DNA of 8,422 nucleotides from Gammaproteobacteria bacterium (GTDB lineage Bacteria; Pseudomonadota; Gammaproteobacteria; Pseudomonadales; Oleiphilaceae): the NCBI GenBank assembly GCA_003695085.1, contig RFIV01000376.1:1-8422 (forward strand), given 5' to 3'. The notes beneath the pieces are model-generated. The model was not told where the DNA came from and did not search any database. It saw nothing but the letters and a program-made list of their open reading frames with translations. Below, piece by piece: positions 1 to 6,026 of this stretch. Both the position numbers and the translations under genes were made by a program. Numbering within the stretch: position 1 is the stretch's first letter; every line of letters starts with the position of its first letter.

Positions 1-69
1 GCTCTCATACAGCGCACGCACTATTGCCCGGCCGATACGGCCGAACCCATTGATACCCACTCGAATCAT
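1..69 (-). CDS. gap: Glyceraldehyde-3-phosphate dehydrogenase family protein (gap or epd), N-terminal 23 codons only
   Basis: The first 23 codons read MIRVGINGFGRIGRAIVRAL followed by YES. This is the start of the NAD-binding Rossmann fold of the GAPDH family, with the glycine-rich INGFGRIGR motif at residues 6-14. The enzyme would oxidise glyceraldehyde-3-phosphate to 1,3-bisphosphoglycerate in central carbon metabolism. The erythrose-4-phosphate dehydrogenase Epd (pyridoxal phosphate synthesis) has a nearly identical N-terminus, and 23 residues cannot separate the two. The ATG start is well supported: a perfect AGGAGG lies at 79-84 with 9 bases of spacing. The gene is cut by the left edge of the window, so no catalytic residue is visible. 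A promoter candidate lies just upstream. Confidence 0.85.
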   Translation of the reverse strand, partial: MIRVGINGFGRIGRAIVRALYES

Positions 70-91
70 AACAGGGGCCCTCCTCTGGATC

Positions 92-121
92 AGTATAGGT
101 GCGAGATCCTTCCTGCGCCAA
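92..121 (-). promoter_or_regulatory. Candidate sigma70 promoter for the GAPDH-family gene
   Basis: Read on the minus strand, a TTGGCG -35-like box (116-121) is followed after 18 bases by a TATACT -10 box (92-97). The match is 4/6 and 4/6 to the consensus, with the important first, second and last -10 bases present. Transcription would start near 85, giving a leader of about 16 bases that just includes the AGGAGG ribosome site. It lies in the 148-base gap behind the solute-binding protein gene, so the dehydrogenase could be transcribed on its own. No other signal is seen in that gap. Confidence 0.4.
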
Positions 122-217
122 TGACGATGCGGAGAGGGGATGACGGGAATCGGGTGGTCAATGCGCCTTGCATGCCCGGTATGAGCAACACGACTTCAAA
201 TGGGTTGCCAGAGCAGG

Positions 218-955
218 CTAAGGTGGCCAGGCGCCTTCTGCCACCAGTTCAGCATAGGCATTTTCCAGGTCATCCAGCAGCTGCCTGGCATCCGGGCGTT
301 TGCGCGTCACAACAAAGTGCGCATCCAGTGCCTGCAGACGGTGCTTGCGAAGTTCGGGGATGGGATGCTTGCGCAGGACTTCGCGCATGGGACCGGTGTA
401 ATCGAGAAAGTACTCGCAGCGCCCGGCCTTGAGCATGGCCAGCCCCTGCTCGTGGGAGTAGGCTTCACACACGCGAGTACCGTTGGCCGGATCCTTCAGA
501 TTCAGAATCTTGCCGCCATAACTGAAGCCATGCACCACCACCGCACTCTTGCCGAGCAGGTCCTGCCAGCCGTTTATCGGGGGGGTGCTTTCCATCCAGT
601 AGGCGTTGAGCTCAATGGTGGCGACCGTCGAGGGCCCGATCAGGGTGGTGCCCCGAAACTCGGGCAGGGTCGGCAGGCCGATCCACAGATCAATCCGGCC
701 ATCCACGAGCTCGACCGCCATGCGTCGCGTGGGGCGTGAAACCGCCGTCCAGGCATAACCGGATCGCTCCAGCGTCATGCGCGCCAGATCGATCAGATAG
801 CCCTTGGGTGTCTTGTCCGGTGCTGTCCAGAATACCGGCGGGAATTCAATGTAACCCACCTTCACCGGTTTTTTTTTCGCACTCCCTGCCCAAACCGGTG
901 CGGCCATGAGCACTGCCAGTGCCAGGACCAGCCCGCGGATCGGGTCAAGCCGCAT
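218..955 (-). CDS. Orphan periplasmic solute-binding protein, SBP_bac_3 (polar amino acid type)
   Basis: This 245-residue protein has a Sec signal peptide at residues 1-23: a basic start, a hydrophobic core at 9-19, and a PVWA cleavage site before GSAKKK. The mature part has the layout of family 3 solute-binding proteins. The GYLIDLARM segment (52-60) matches the usual first-lobe helix, RRMAVELVDGRIDLWIGLP (77-95) matches the segment near the ligand cleft, and KAGRCEYFLDY (176-186) lies in the second lobe. Two cysteines, C163 and C180, could form a disulfide. No permease or ATPase gene is adjacent, so the ligand and any transporter partner are unknown; such stand-alone proteins are common in gammaproteobacteria. 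The ATG start has a strong AGAGAGG ribosome site (961-967), 5 bases away. A run of nine A (coding strand) encodes K27-K29, and a run of seven C lies at P125-P126. Family assignment is firm; the substrate is not. Confidence 0.85.
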   Translation of the reverse strand: MRLDPIRGLVLALAVLMAAPVWAGSAKKKPVKVGYIEFPPVFWTAPDKTPKGYLIDLARMTLERSGYAWTAVSRPTRRMAVELVDGRIDLWIGLPTLPEFRGTTLIGPSTVATIELNAYWMESTPPINGWQDLLGKSAVVVHGFSYGGKILNLKDPANGTRVCEAYSHEQGLAMLKAGRCEYFLDYTGPMREVLRKHPIPELRKHRLQALDAHFVVTRKRPDARQLLDDLENAYAELVAEGAWPP

Positions 956-1005
956 AGAAACCTCTCTGGTGTATCTTCGTAGTTATGCCCGCAAAAGTGT
1001 AGACA

Positions 1006-1029
1006 GGCGTCGCACGGTTGCGCAACGCC
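1006..1029 (-). terminator. Hairpin downstream of the FKBP gene, fully paired only in minus-strand RNA
   Basis: The arms at 1006-1015 and 1020-1029 enclose a 4-base loop. On the plus strand two positions mismatch (C1011/A1024 and A1014/C1021). In minus-strand RNA the same positions become G-U wobbles, giving a continuous 10-pair stem with eight Watson-Crick pairs. That polarity fits a structure at the 3' end of the FKBP transcript, 34 bases after its stop codon. It lacks the U-run directly after the stem that a classic intrinsic terminator needs; a TTTT comes only about 10 bases later. A T-rich stretch (complement of 1031-1050) comes before the hairpin instead. It may be a weak terminator or an mRNA 3' end stabiliser. 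Confidence 0.4.
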
Positions 1030-1063
1030 CTACAACAAAAAACAACAACAATGATGCGCGGTT

Positions 1064-1771
1064 TTACTGACCGGCTGCCTTGATGTCAATCAGCTCGACA
1101 TCAAACACCAGTGCCTCATTAGGCCCGATACGGCCATTGCCGTTCGGCCCGTATGCGAGGTCGGAGGGGATGAAAAACTGGAACTTGGCACCCTTGTTCA
1201 TCAGCTGCAGACCTTCCACCCAGCCGGGAATCACACCACCGACCGGAAACGTTGCGGGCTGACCCCGTGCGACAGAGCTGTCAAACTGCTCACCCGTGGT
1301 GAGTGTCCCGGTGTAATGCACCACAACCGTATCATTCGGGGTGGGCGACGGGCCTTCACCCTTCTGAATCACCTTGTATTGCAGCCCGGATGCAGTCGTC
1401 AGCACGCCTTCCTTCTTGGCATTCTCTGCCAGAAAGGCCTCTGAGCGTGCCTTGTTTTCTGCTGCCAGCTTCTCGAACTCGGCACGTTGACGGGCCTGCT
1501 GCTCGATCTGATAGGCTTGCATTACACGCGCCATTTCTTCCTGAGTGATGCGGCTGGCCTCGCCCTTGTAGGCATCGCGTACACCCGCCAAAAAGGCTTC
1601 CAGTTCGATATCCTGCAGGCTGTCCCGGAGGCGTTGACCAAACATCTGCCCGAAGCTGTACCCCACCTTCTGGCTGTCCGTATCCAGCGCCACCTTGTCG
1701 GCGGATTCGGCCTGAACCGCCGTTGTGCCCAGGCTGGCCACCAACCCGAGTGCAATTCCCAGTTTCTTCAA
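1064..1771 (-). CDS. Periplasmic FKBP-type peptidyl-prolyl cis-trans isomerase (Mip/FkpA-like), TTG start
   Basis: This 235-residue protein catalyses cis-trans isomerisation of peptide bonds before proline and probably acts as a folding helper in the periplasm. Residues 1-21 are a Sec signal peptide (KK start, hydrophobic core, AVQA cleavage site). Residues 24-120 form the helical FKBP_N dimerisation region, with a long charged helix at 75-118. Residues 128-231 are the FKBP domain with its ligand-pocket residues Y153, F163, D164, V180, I181, W184, Y207 and F223. The length is close to Legionella Mip (about 233). The start codon is TTG: no ATG or GTG lies in frame upstream before the ribosome site, the signal peptide begins exactly there, and AGAGGA sits 7 bases upstream. 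It follows the DUF4124 gene by 54 bases with no convincing promoter, so the two are probably cotranscribed. Function is firm; the exact FKBP subfamily is not. Confidence 0.93.
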   Translation of the reverse strand: MKKLGIALGLVASLGTTAVQAESADKVALDTDSQKVGYSFGQMFGQRLRDSLQDIELEAFLAGVRDAYKGEASRITQEEMARVMQAYQIEQQARQRAEFEKLAAENKARSEAFLAENAKKEGVLTTASGLQYKVIQKGEGPSPTPNDTVVVHYTGTLTTGEQFDSSVARGQPATFPVGGVIPGWVEGLQLMNKGAKFQFFIPSDLAYGPNGNGRIGPNEALVFDVELIDIKAAGQ

Positions 1772-1778
1772 CGTACTT

Positions 1779-1784
1779 TCCTCT
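1779..1784 (-). promoter_or_regulatory. Ribosome binding site that fixes the TTG start of the FKBP gene
   Basis: AGAGGA on the minus strand lies 7 bases before the TTG at 1771-1769. It is the only good Shine-Dalgarno match near this gene, and there is no ATG in the matching reading frame nearby. Together with the signal peptide beginning KK at codons 2 and 3, it decides the unusual start codon. Confidence 0.75.
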
Positions 1785-1825
1785 TGTGTGTATCTTGTAG
1801 TCTCTGCTAGCAGGCAGGCGAGCGA

Positions 1826-2341
1826 TCACTCATCGCCAACCAGTTTGCTCAACTGCTGGTTGCGGGCTTCCATCAGCTCCCGCACGGCCTTGGCTTCGTT
1901 CATGATATCCATCGCCCGTTCCACGGACAGCACATCCTGCTGCGCCGCTTCCTCCAGCTTTTCCTTCGCTTCTTCACTGATGGCGTCCCGGGGTGATGAA
2001 CCGGCAACCGGTGACTCCCTGGCAGCCTTCTCTTCAGGACGCTCCACCGGCACCGACTTTATCACGTTGATCCGGTTGCTGACAGTGATGGTCTCGAACT
2101 TCACACCGTCCGGCGGCGCATCCCCGTAATGCAGCACGCCATCGGCATCCCGCCACTTGAATACCTCCCGCACCACTTCCGGCTCAAGTGATTGAGGTAC
2201 CTTGACCAGCGCCGGGGTATCAACGCTGCCTGGCAGGGAGATGCCCAGCATGTTGTTACCATGCCGGTCCTTGATGAACATCGGCAGCGCCAGGGCCGCC
2301 ATCAGCGAGATCAGGGTCAGCCCCCGGAAAACCCACTTCAT
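1826..2341 (-). CDS. DUF4124 domain-containing membrane-anchored protein, function unknown
   Basis: This 171-residue protein has a single hydrophobic segment at residues 5-22, with basic residues before (K2, R6) and after (K24, R26) it. It is either an uncleaved anchor or a signal peptide without a clear cleavage site. Residues 59-88 contain the DUF4124 signature: a hydrophobic residue and FKWRDADG, then HYGDAPP, a short beta-rich unit common at the N-terminus of proteobacterial envelope proteins. From about 121 to 168 the sequence is charged and alanine/glutamate-rich, probably one long helix or coiled coil. The family has no established biochemical function that I can name. The gene is divergent from yheS across 96 bases and probably heads the DUF4124-FKBP transcript. 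The ATG start has only a weak purine-rich AGAGAG 4 bases upstream. Domain call is good; role unknown. Confidence 0.8.
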   Translation of the reverse strand: MKWVFRGLTLISLMAALALPMFIKDRHGNNMLGISLPGSVDTPALVKVPQSLEPEVVREVFKWRDADGVLHYGDAPPDGVKFETITVSNRINVIKSVPVERPEEKAARESPVAGSSPRDAISEEAKEKLEEAAQQDVLSVERAMDIMNEAKAVRELMEARNQQLSKLVGDE

Positions 2342-2420
2342 ACCGCTCTCTGCAATATCGTCAGTCTCCTGTCAGATTGGTCTTTCAGAGGCGTCGCGTC
2401 AAGGCTTTTTCGTAACGCTG

Positions 2421-2429
2421 TGCTACAAT
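2421..2429 (+). promoter_or_regulatory. Extended -10 promoter candidate for yheS (leaderless or near-leaderless mRNA)
   Basis: TGCTACAAT (2421-2429) is an extended -10 element: TG, one base, then TACAAT, 5/6 to TATAAT. No good -35 box is seen at the expected distance, which is typical of extended -10 promoters. Transcription would start around 2435-2438, and the yheS ATG is at 2438. The mRNA would therefore have 0-3 leader bases. No Shine-Dalgarno sequence is visible before the ATG, which fits this reading. Confidence 0.55.
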
Positions 2430-2437
2430 TCCGCGCC

Positions 2438-4390
2438 ATGCTGAACCTTGAAAATCTGGCCCTGCAACGCGGGGGCACCTACCTCATCGAAAACACCAGC
2501 CTGAGCCTGCCGGATGGCTGTCGCGCCTTCCTGACCGGGCGAAACGGCTGTGGCAAGTCATCCCTGTTTGCCCTGATCCAGGGCGAGCTGGAACCGGACC
2601 AGGGAAGTGTCAGCCTGCCCGGCGGCACCCGGATTGCCCACATGGCGCAGGATATACTGGCCCTCGACCGGACCGCGCGCGATTATGTACTGGATGGCCA
2701 CACCCCCTTCAGGCAGGCTGAGGCCGCGCTTCAGGCAGCGGAAAGCGCCGGGGACGACAATGCACTGGCCCGCATCCATGCCGAGCTCGATGCGCTGCAG
2801 GCCTGGTCTCTGCCCAATCTGGCGGATCAGCTGCTGGCCGGACTGGGGTTCAGCCCCGAAGACAGTCTGCGCAATGTCAGCGAGTTTTCAGGCGGCTGGC
2901 AAATACGGCTCAACCTGGCACGCGCCCTGATTCAGCCTTCTGATCTGCTGCTGCTGGACGAGCCCACCAACCACCTGGATCTGGATGCCCTGGTGTGGCT
3001 GGAGGACTGGCTGAAGGCCTACCGGGGCACCTTGCTGATCATTTCCCATGACCGGGACTTCATGGATAGCCTGGCCACCCACATACTGCATGTGGAGCAC
3101 CGGCGCATTCATCTCTATACGGGCAATTACAGCCAGTTCGAAATCGCCCGCGCTCAGAAGCTGGCCCAGCAACAGGCCCAGTATGCACAGCAGCAACGGC
3201 GCATTCAGGAGATCGAGGGCTTCATCCGCCGCTTTGGTGCCAAGGCCACCAAGGCCCGCCAGGCCCAGAGCCGGAAGAAAGAGCTGGAGCGCATGGAAAA
3301 GATTGCGCCGGCACACGTGGACAGCCCCTTTACCTTTCAGATACCCTGTCATGAACAGCTGTCGGCGCCCCTGCTGACACTGGAAAAGGTCACGGCGGGA
3401 TACCCCGGCACGCCGGTTGTAACCCATGTCAATCTGACTCTTCAGCCGGAAACCCGGTTGGGGCTGCTGGGGCACAACGGGGCGGGCAAATCCACGCTCA
3501 TGCGCACCCTGGCGGGGTTTCTGCCCCCCCTGAGTGGACAGCGCACGGACGGACAACACCTGCGTATCGGCTACTTTGCCCAGCACCAACTGGAACAACT
3601 GGACCCGGACGCCTCTGCGCTGACTCATCTGCAGCGCATTGATCCCCAGGCAGCCGAGGCCGACCTGAGACGATTTCTCGGCGGCTTTGACTTTCGCGGC
3701 GACGATGCCGAGCGACCGGTCCGCAATTTTTCTGGCGGCGAGAAAGCCCGTCTGGCATTGGCCGGGATAGCCTGGCAAAAGCCCAACCTGTTGCTGCTCG
3801 ATGAACCTACCAACCACCTCGATATCGAGATGCGTCACGCCTTGATTCTGGCGCTTGAAGCCTTTGCCGGTGCGGTGGTGCTGGTGTCACACGACCGCCA
3901 CCTCTTGCGCGCACTCTGTGATGATTACCTTCTGGTGGAAGACGGCAAGCTGCAAGCCTGGACTGACACCCTGGAGGCGTACGAAAAGCACCTGTTGTCA
4001 CAGTTCCGGGAAGCACGCAAAGCCGGCGAGGCCGGCAACTACGAAAATGACGGGGCAGGCCAGCCGGGCAAGCCGCGCCTCAGTGCCGAGGCACGCAAGG
4101 CCCGCAAGCAGCGCGAAGCCCAACTTCGCGAAGCCATTCGCCCCCTCAGGAAGCGAATCGAGGCCGCCGAACAGGCCATGGAAACATTGAGTAACACGCT
4201 CGCCAGCCTGGAAACACAGCTGGCGGATACGCAACTCTATACTCCGGACAGAAAAGCAGACCTGCAAGCCCTGCTGGACAAGCAGGCTGCCGCACGCAAG
4301 GCGCTGGAGGCTGCCGAAACTGACTGGATGGAGGCCAGCGAGCTACTCGATGCCCGCCTGCATGATTTCCAGGCCGAGGGTGAAGCCTGA
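2438..4390 (+). CDS. yheS: ABC-F family ribosome-associated ATPase YheS
   Basis: This 650-residue soluble protein has two ABC ATPase domains and no membrane segment, the hallmark of the ABC-F family, whose members bind the ribosomal E site and influence translation. Domain 1 has Walker A GRNGCGKS (34-41), signature FSGGW (150-154), Walker B LLLLDEPTNHLD (170-181, catalytic E175) and switch H204. The inter-domain linker, about 225-300, contains charged helices and the RFGAKATKARQAQSR motif. Domain 2 has Walker A GHNGAGKS (345-352), signature FSGGEKARL (431-439), Walker B with E456 and switch H485. Residues 548-645 are a charged C-terminal coiled coil. It is close in length and pattern to E. 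coli YheS (637 residues). The ATG at 2438 was chosen over longer in-frame options because homology begins there and upstream codons lie in the divergent gap. Its last 48 bases overlap ppx. Orthology is firm; the precise role of YheS is still poorly defined. Confidence 0.95.
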   Translation: MLNLENLALQRGGTYLIENTSLSLPDGCRAFLTGRNGCGKSSLFALIQGELEPDQGSVSLPGGTRIAHMAQDILALDRTARDYVLDGHTPFRQAEAALQAAESAGDDNALARIHAELDALQAWSLPNLADQLLAGLGFSPEDSLRNVSEFSGGWQIRLNLARALIQPSDLLLLDEPTNHLDLDALVWLEDWLKAYRGTLLIISHDRDFMDSLATHILHVEHRRIHLYTGNYSQFEIARAQKLAQQQAQYAQQQRRIQEIEGFIRRFGAKATKARQAQSRKKELERMEKIAPAHVDSPFTFQIPCHEQLSAPLLTLEKVTAGYPGTPVVTHVNLTLQPETRLGLLGHNGAGKSTLMRTLAGFLPPLSGQRTDGQHLRIGYFAQHQLEQLDPDASALTHLQRIDPQAAEADLRRFLGGFDFRGDDAERPVRNFSGGEKARLALAGIAWQKPNLLLLDEPTNHLDIEMRHALILALEAFAGAVVLVSHDRHLLRALCDDYLLVEDGKLQAWTDTLEAYEKHLLSQFREARKAGEAGNYENDGAGQPGKPRLSAEARKARKQREAQLREAIRPLRKRIEAAEQAMETLSNTLASLETQLADTQLYTPDRKADLQALLDKQAAARKALEAAETDWMEASELLDARLHDFQAEGEA

Positions 4391-5887
4391 CTTTTTCAGG
4401 TAATCCTGCTCCTGCTGCAAGTCGGCCAGCGTCAGCGGGTTCTGTTCACACCATGCCTCACTCAGCGACAGCACCAACCCGTTGTCATGTGCCTTGGCCG
4501 GTGGTGCTGCCACCTGCTCTCCGGAACGCGCACGATTGAACAGCACCGCCAGCCGCAGAATTACCGACAAGCGGCGAATGCGGGGAATCTCGTCCTGCTC
4601 GTGCCCTTCAAAGAGTTCCGGCGGGCATTTGCGCCGGTGGGTGCGCACCAGGGTTGCAAGACGGGCCTGTTGCCGACGCCCGAAGCCCAGCATGTCCGAA
4701 CAGCGCACAATATACTCACCATGCTTGTGATACTGACTGTGCGCCAGTGACAACCCCACCTCGTGCAAGGCCGCCGCCCAGCCCAGGACGCGCCCATCCT
4801 CGTCGTCCAGCTGCCAGGCTGAACGAAGCTGGTCAAACAGCGTAGACGCCGTGTAGGCCACACGCTCGGCGTGCACTGTGTCCACCGCGTGCCGTGTCTG
4901 CATGGCACGCACGGTGGATTCGCGGATATCCTGGTTCTGCAAGCGTCCGTACAGGTCAAAGAGCACACCTTCTCGCAGGGCACCATCACTGAAATCCATG
5001 TGGCCGAGTCCGAACTCGTTGAATGCTGCCTGCATGATCGCCAGCGCCGGCACAAATACCGTATGCCGGTCCTTCTTGATCCCCAGTGCCGAAAGCTCAC
5101 TGACCTTGTCGAGTTTCAGCACCCGGCTGACCAGCTCGTCCAGACTCTCCCGGGGGATCCCGTGCGGCGCCAGCCCGTTATCCCGCACGGCCTGCTCGAT
5201 GGCCTTGACCGACCCGGATGATCCGAGTGCATGCTCCCAGCCGACCCTGCGGAATCCGCTTCGAATGGCCTGCAGCTCCAGCTCGGCCGCCAGCACAGCC
5301 CGATTGAAGGCCTTGCGCGAGATACGCCCGTTGGGGAAAAAGCGTTCACGGTACCCCACACACCCCATGTGCAGGCTTTCCATCTCCAGCGCCTCGTGAC
5401 CCTTCCCGATAATGAACTCGGTGGACCCGCCACCGATATCCATGACCAACCGCTGCCGGGTGTCATCCTCTACCGAATGGCTGACCCCCACATAAATCAG
5501 GCGTGCTTCCTCCCGGCCGCTGATCACTTCCACCGGTACGCCGAGCAACTGGCGGATGCGGCGGGTAAAGTCGCCGGCGTGCTTGGCCACACGGGTCGCG
5601 CTGGTAGCCACGATACGGATGTCCCGGCGCGGGATACTGGCCAGACGCTGGCCGAAGCGCTTCAGGCAATCCAGCGCACGCTGCTGGGAGGCCTCATCCA
5701 GGTAACCGCGCGGATCCAGCCCGGCTGCAAGCTGGGTTTTTTCGCCGTACTTTTCCCGGATGCGCAGCGTACCGCTCTCCTCCACGGTGGCCACCGCCAT
5801 GTGGATGCTGTTGGAACCGATATCAATTGCTGCAAGCGTGCGTGCTTCTGCCGGCTCCGCACCTCTGATAGCTTCCGCCAATGACAT
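4343..5887 (-). CDS. ppx: Exopolyphosphatase (Ppx/GppA family)
   Basis: This 514-residue enzyme removes terminal phosphates from long-chain inorganic polyphosphate in the cytoplasm. The ASKHA-fold N-terminus carries phosphate motif 1, AIDIGSNSIHM (20-30). The catalytic glutamate lies in ISGREEARLIY (122-132), most likely E126, aligned with E. coli Ppx E121. Phosphate motif 2 is MDIGGGSTE (149-157), then GSSGSVKA (222-229) and SDGALREGVL (300-309). The C-terminal HD-like helical domain includes LHEVGLSLAHSQYHKHGEYI (374-393). Length matches E. coli Ppx (513), and the long C-terminus favours Ppx over a short Ppx1-type enzyme; a role in pppGpp hydrolysis (GppA) remains possible. No ppk (polyphosphate kinase) is in the window. 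The best ribosome site, AGAGGA (5901-5906), sits 13 bases before the ATG, longer than ideal. The gene is divergent from trxA and converges on yheS, its last 15 codons and stop lying within the yheS end. Confidence 0.94.
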   Translation of the reverse strand: MSLAEAIRGAEPAEARTLAAIDIGSNSIHMAVATVEESGTLRIREKYGEKTQLAAGLDPRGYLDEASQQRALDCLKRFGQRLASIPRRDIRIVATSATRVAKHAGDFTRRIRQLLGVPVEVISGREEARLIYVGVSHSVEDDTRQRLVMDIGGGSTEFIIGKGHEALEMESLHMGCVGYRERFFPNGRISRKAFNRAVLAAELELQAIRSGFRRVGWEHALGSSGSVKAIEQAVRDNGLAPHGIPRESLDELVSRVLKLDKVSELSALGIKKDRHTVFVPALAIMQAAFNEFGLGHMDFSDGALREGVLFDLYGRLQNQDIRESTVRAMQTRHAVDTVHAERVAYTASTLFDQLRSAWQLDDEDGRVLGWAAALHEVGLSLAHSQYHKHGEYIVRCSDMLGFGRRQQARLATLVRTHRRKCPPELFEGHEQDEIPRIRRLSVILRLAVLFNRARSGEQVAAPPAKAHDNGLVLSLSEAWCEQNPLTLADLQQEQDYLKKSGFTLGLEIMQAGIE

Positions 5888-5894
5888 GGATAGG

Positions 5895-5922
5895 TTGAAA
5901 TCCTCTGATGAAGGCTTATATT
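5895..5922 (+). promoter_or_regulatory. Sigma70 promoter for trxA
   Basis: TTGAAA (5895-5900) and TATATT (5917-5922) match the -35 and -10 consensus 5/6 each, with a 16-base spacer. Transcription would begin near 5929 and give a leader of about 98 bases before trxA. The -35 box lies only 8 bases upstream of the ppx start codon, and the spacer contains the ppx ribosome site on the other strand, so polymerase bound here would compete with ppx expression. Confidence 0.6.
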
Positions 5923-5923
5923 A
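5918..5923 (-). promoter_or_regulatory. Weak minus-strand -10 box for ppx, overlapping the trxA -10
   Basis: The complement of 5918-5923 reads TAATAT, 4/6 to the -10 consensus with the critical second A and last T. It overlaps the trxA -10 box by five bases. Transcription would start near 5911, giving ppx a leader of about 24 bases that includes AGAGGA. No good -35 is present (best is TCGTCT with 18 spacing). This is a candidate only; another ppx promoter farther upstream is possible. Confidence 0.3.
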
Positions 5924-6015
5924 GGACAACCAGATAATCATAGACGATCCGCCGACCAAAAGCAGCGATCACCCGCCACTGCCACGCGGACACCGATTTC
6001 CCTAATCAAGAGTGC

Positions 6016-6020
6016 AGGAA
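6016..6020 (+). promoter_or_regulatory. trxA: Ribosome binding site that fixes the trxA start
   Basis: AGGAA (6016-6020) lies 6 bases before the ATG at 6027. An in-frame GTG at 6012 would add five residues, but it has no ribosome site of its own and would place this purine box inside the coding region. The ATG gives the expected SEHIV-type thioredoxin N-terminus. Confidence 0.75.
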
Positions 6021-6026
6021 TCCAAG

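Noticed and set aside
121..739. Plus-strand open frames (103 and 179 codons) at the left side
   Set aside because: They overlap the solute-binding protein gene in antisense and have no ribosome site; the shorter one also overlaps the candidate promoter region of the dehydrogenase gene.
1804..1813. A perfect 10-base palindrome (CTGCTAGCAG) between the DUF4124 and FKBP genes
   Set aside because: It is short, can occur by chance, and I recognise no regulator that binds it; there is no clear promoter beside it.
2374..2402. A TTGACG box on the minus strand as a promoter for the DUF4124 gene
   Set aside because: The -35 match is 5/6, but the hexamer at 17 bases spacing (CAATCT) matches the -10 consensus at only two positions, so I did not list it.
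2192..2437. An 82-codon N-terminal extension of yheS
   Set aside because: It would run through the DUF4124 gene and the divergent promoter region, has no similarity to ABC-F proteins, and homology begins exactly at the ATG at 2438.
2888..3838. A 316-codon open frame on the minus strand opposite yheS
   Set aside because: It lies fully antisense to a well-conserved ABC-F gene, shows no recognisable domain, and long antisense frames are expected in GC-rich coding DNA.
4385..4401. A small hairpin with a T-rich loop at the end of yheS as a terminator
   Set aside because: The stem is only five pairs plus a wobble, the T-run is in the loop and not after the stem, and the site is coding sequence of ppx.
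5231..5884. A 217-codon plus-strand open frame opposite ppx
   Set aside because: It is antisense to the catalytic part of ppx, has no recognisable domain, and no promoter or ribosome site supports it.
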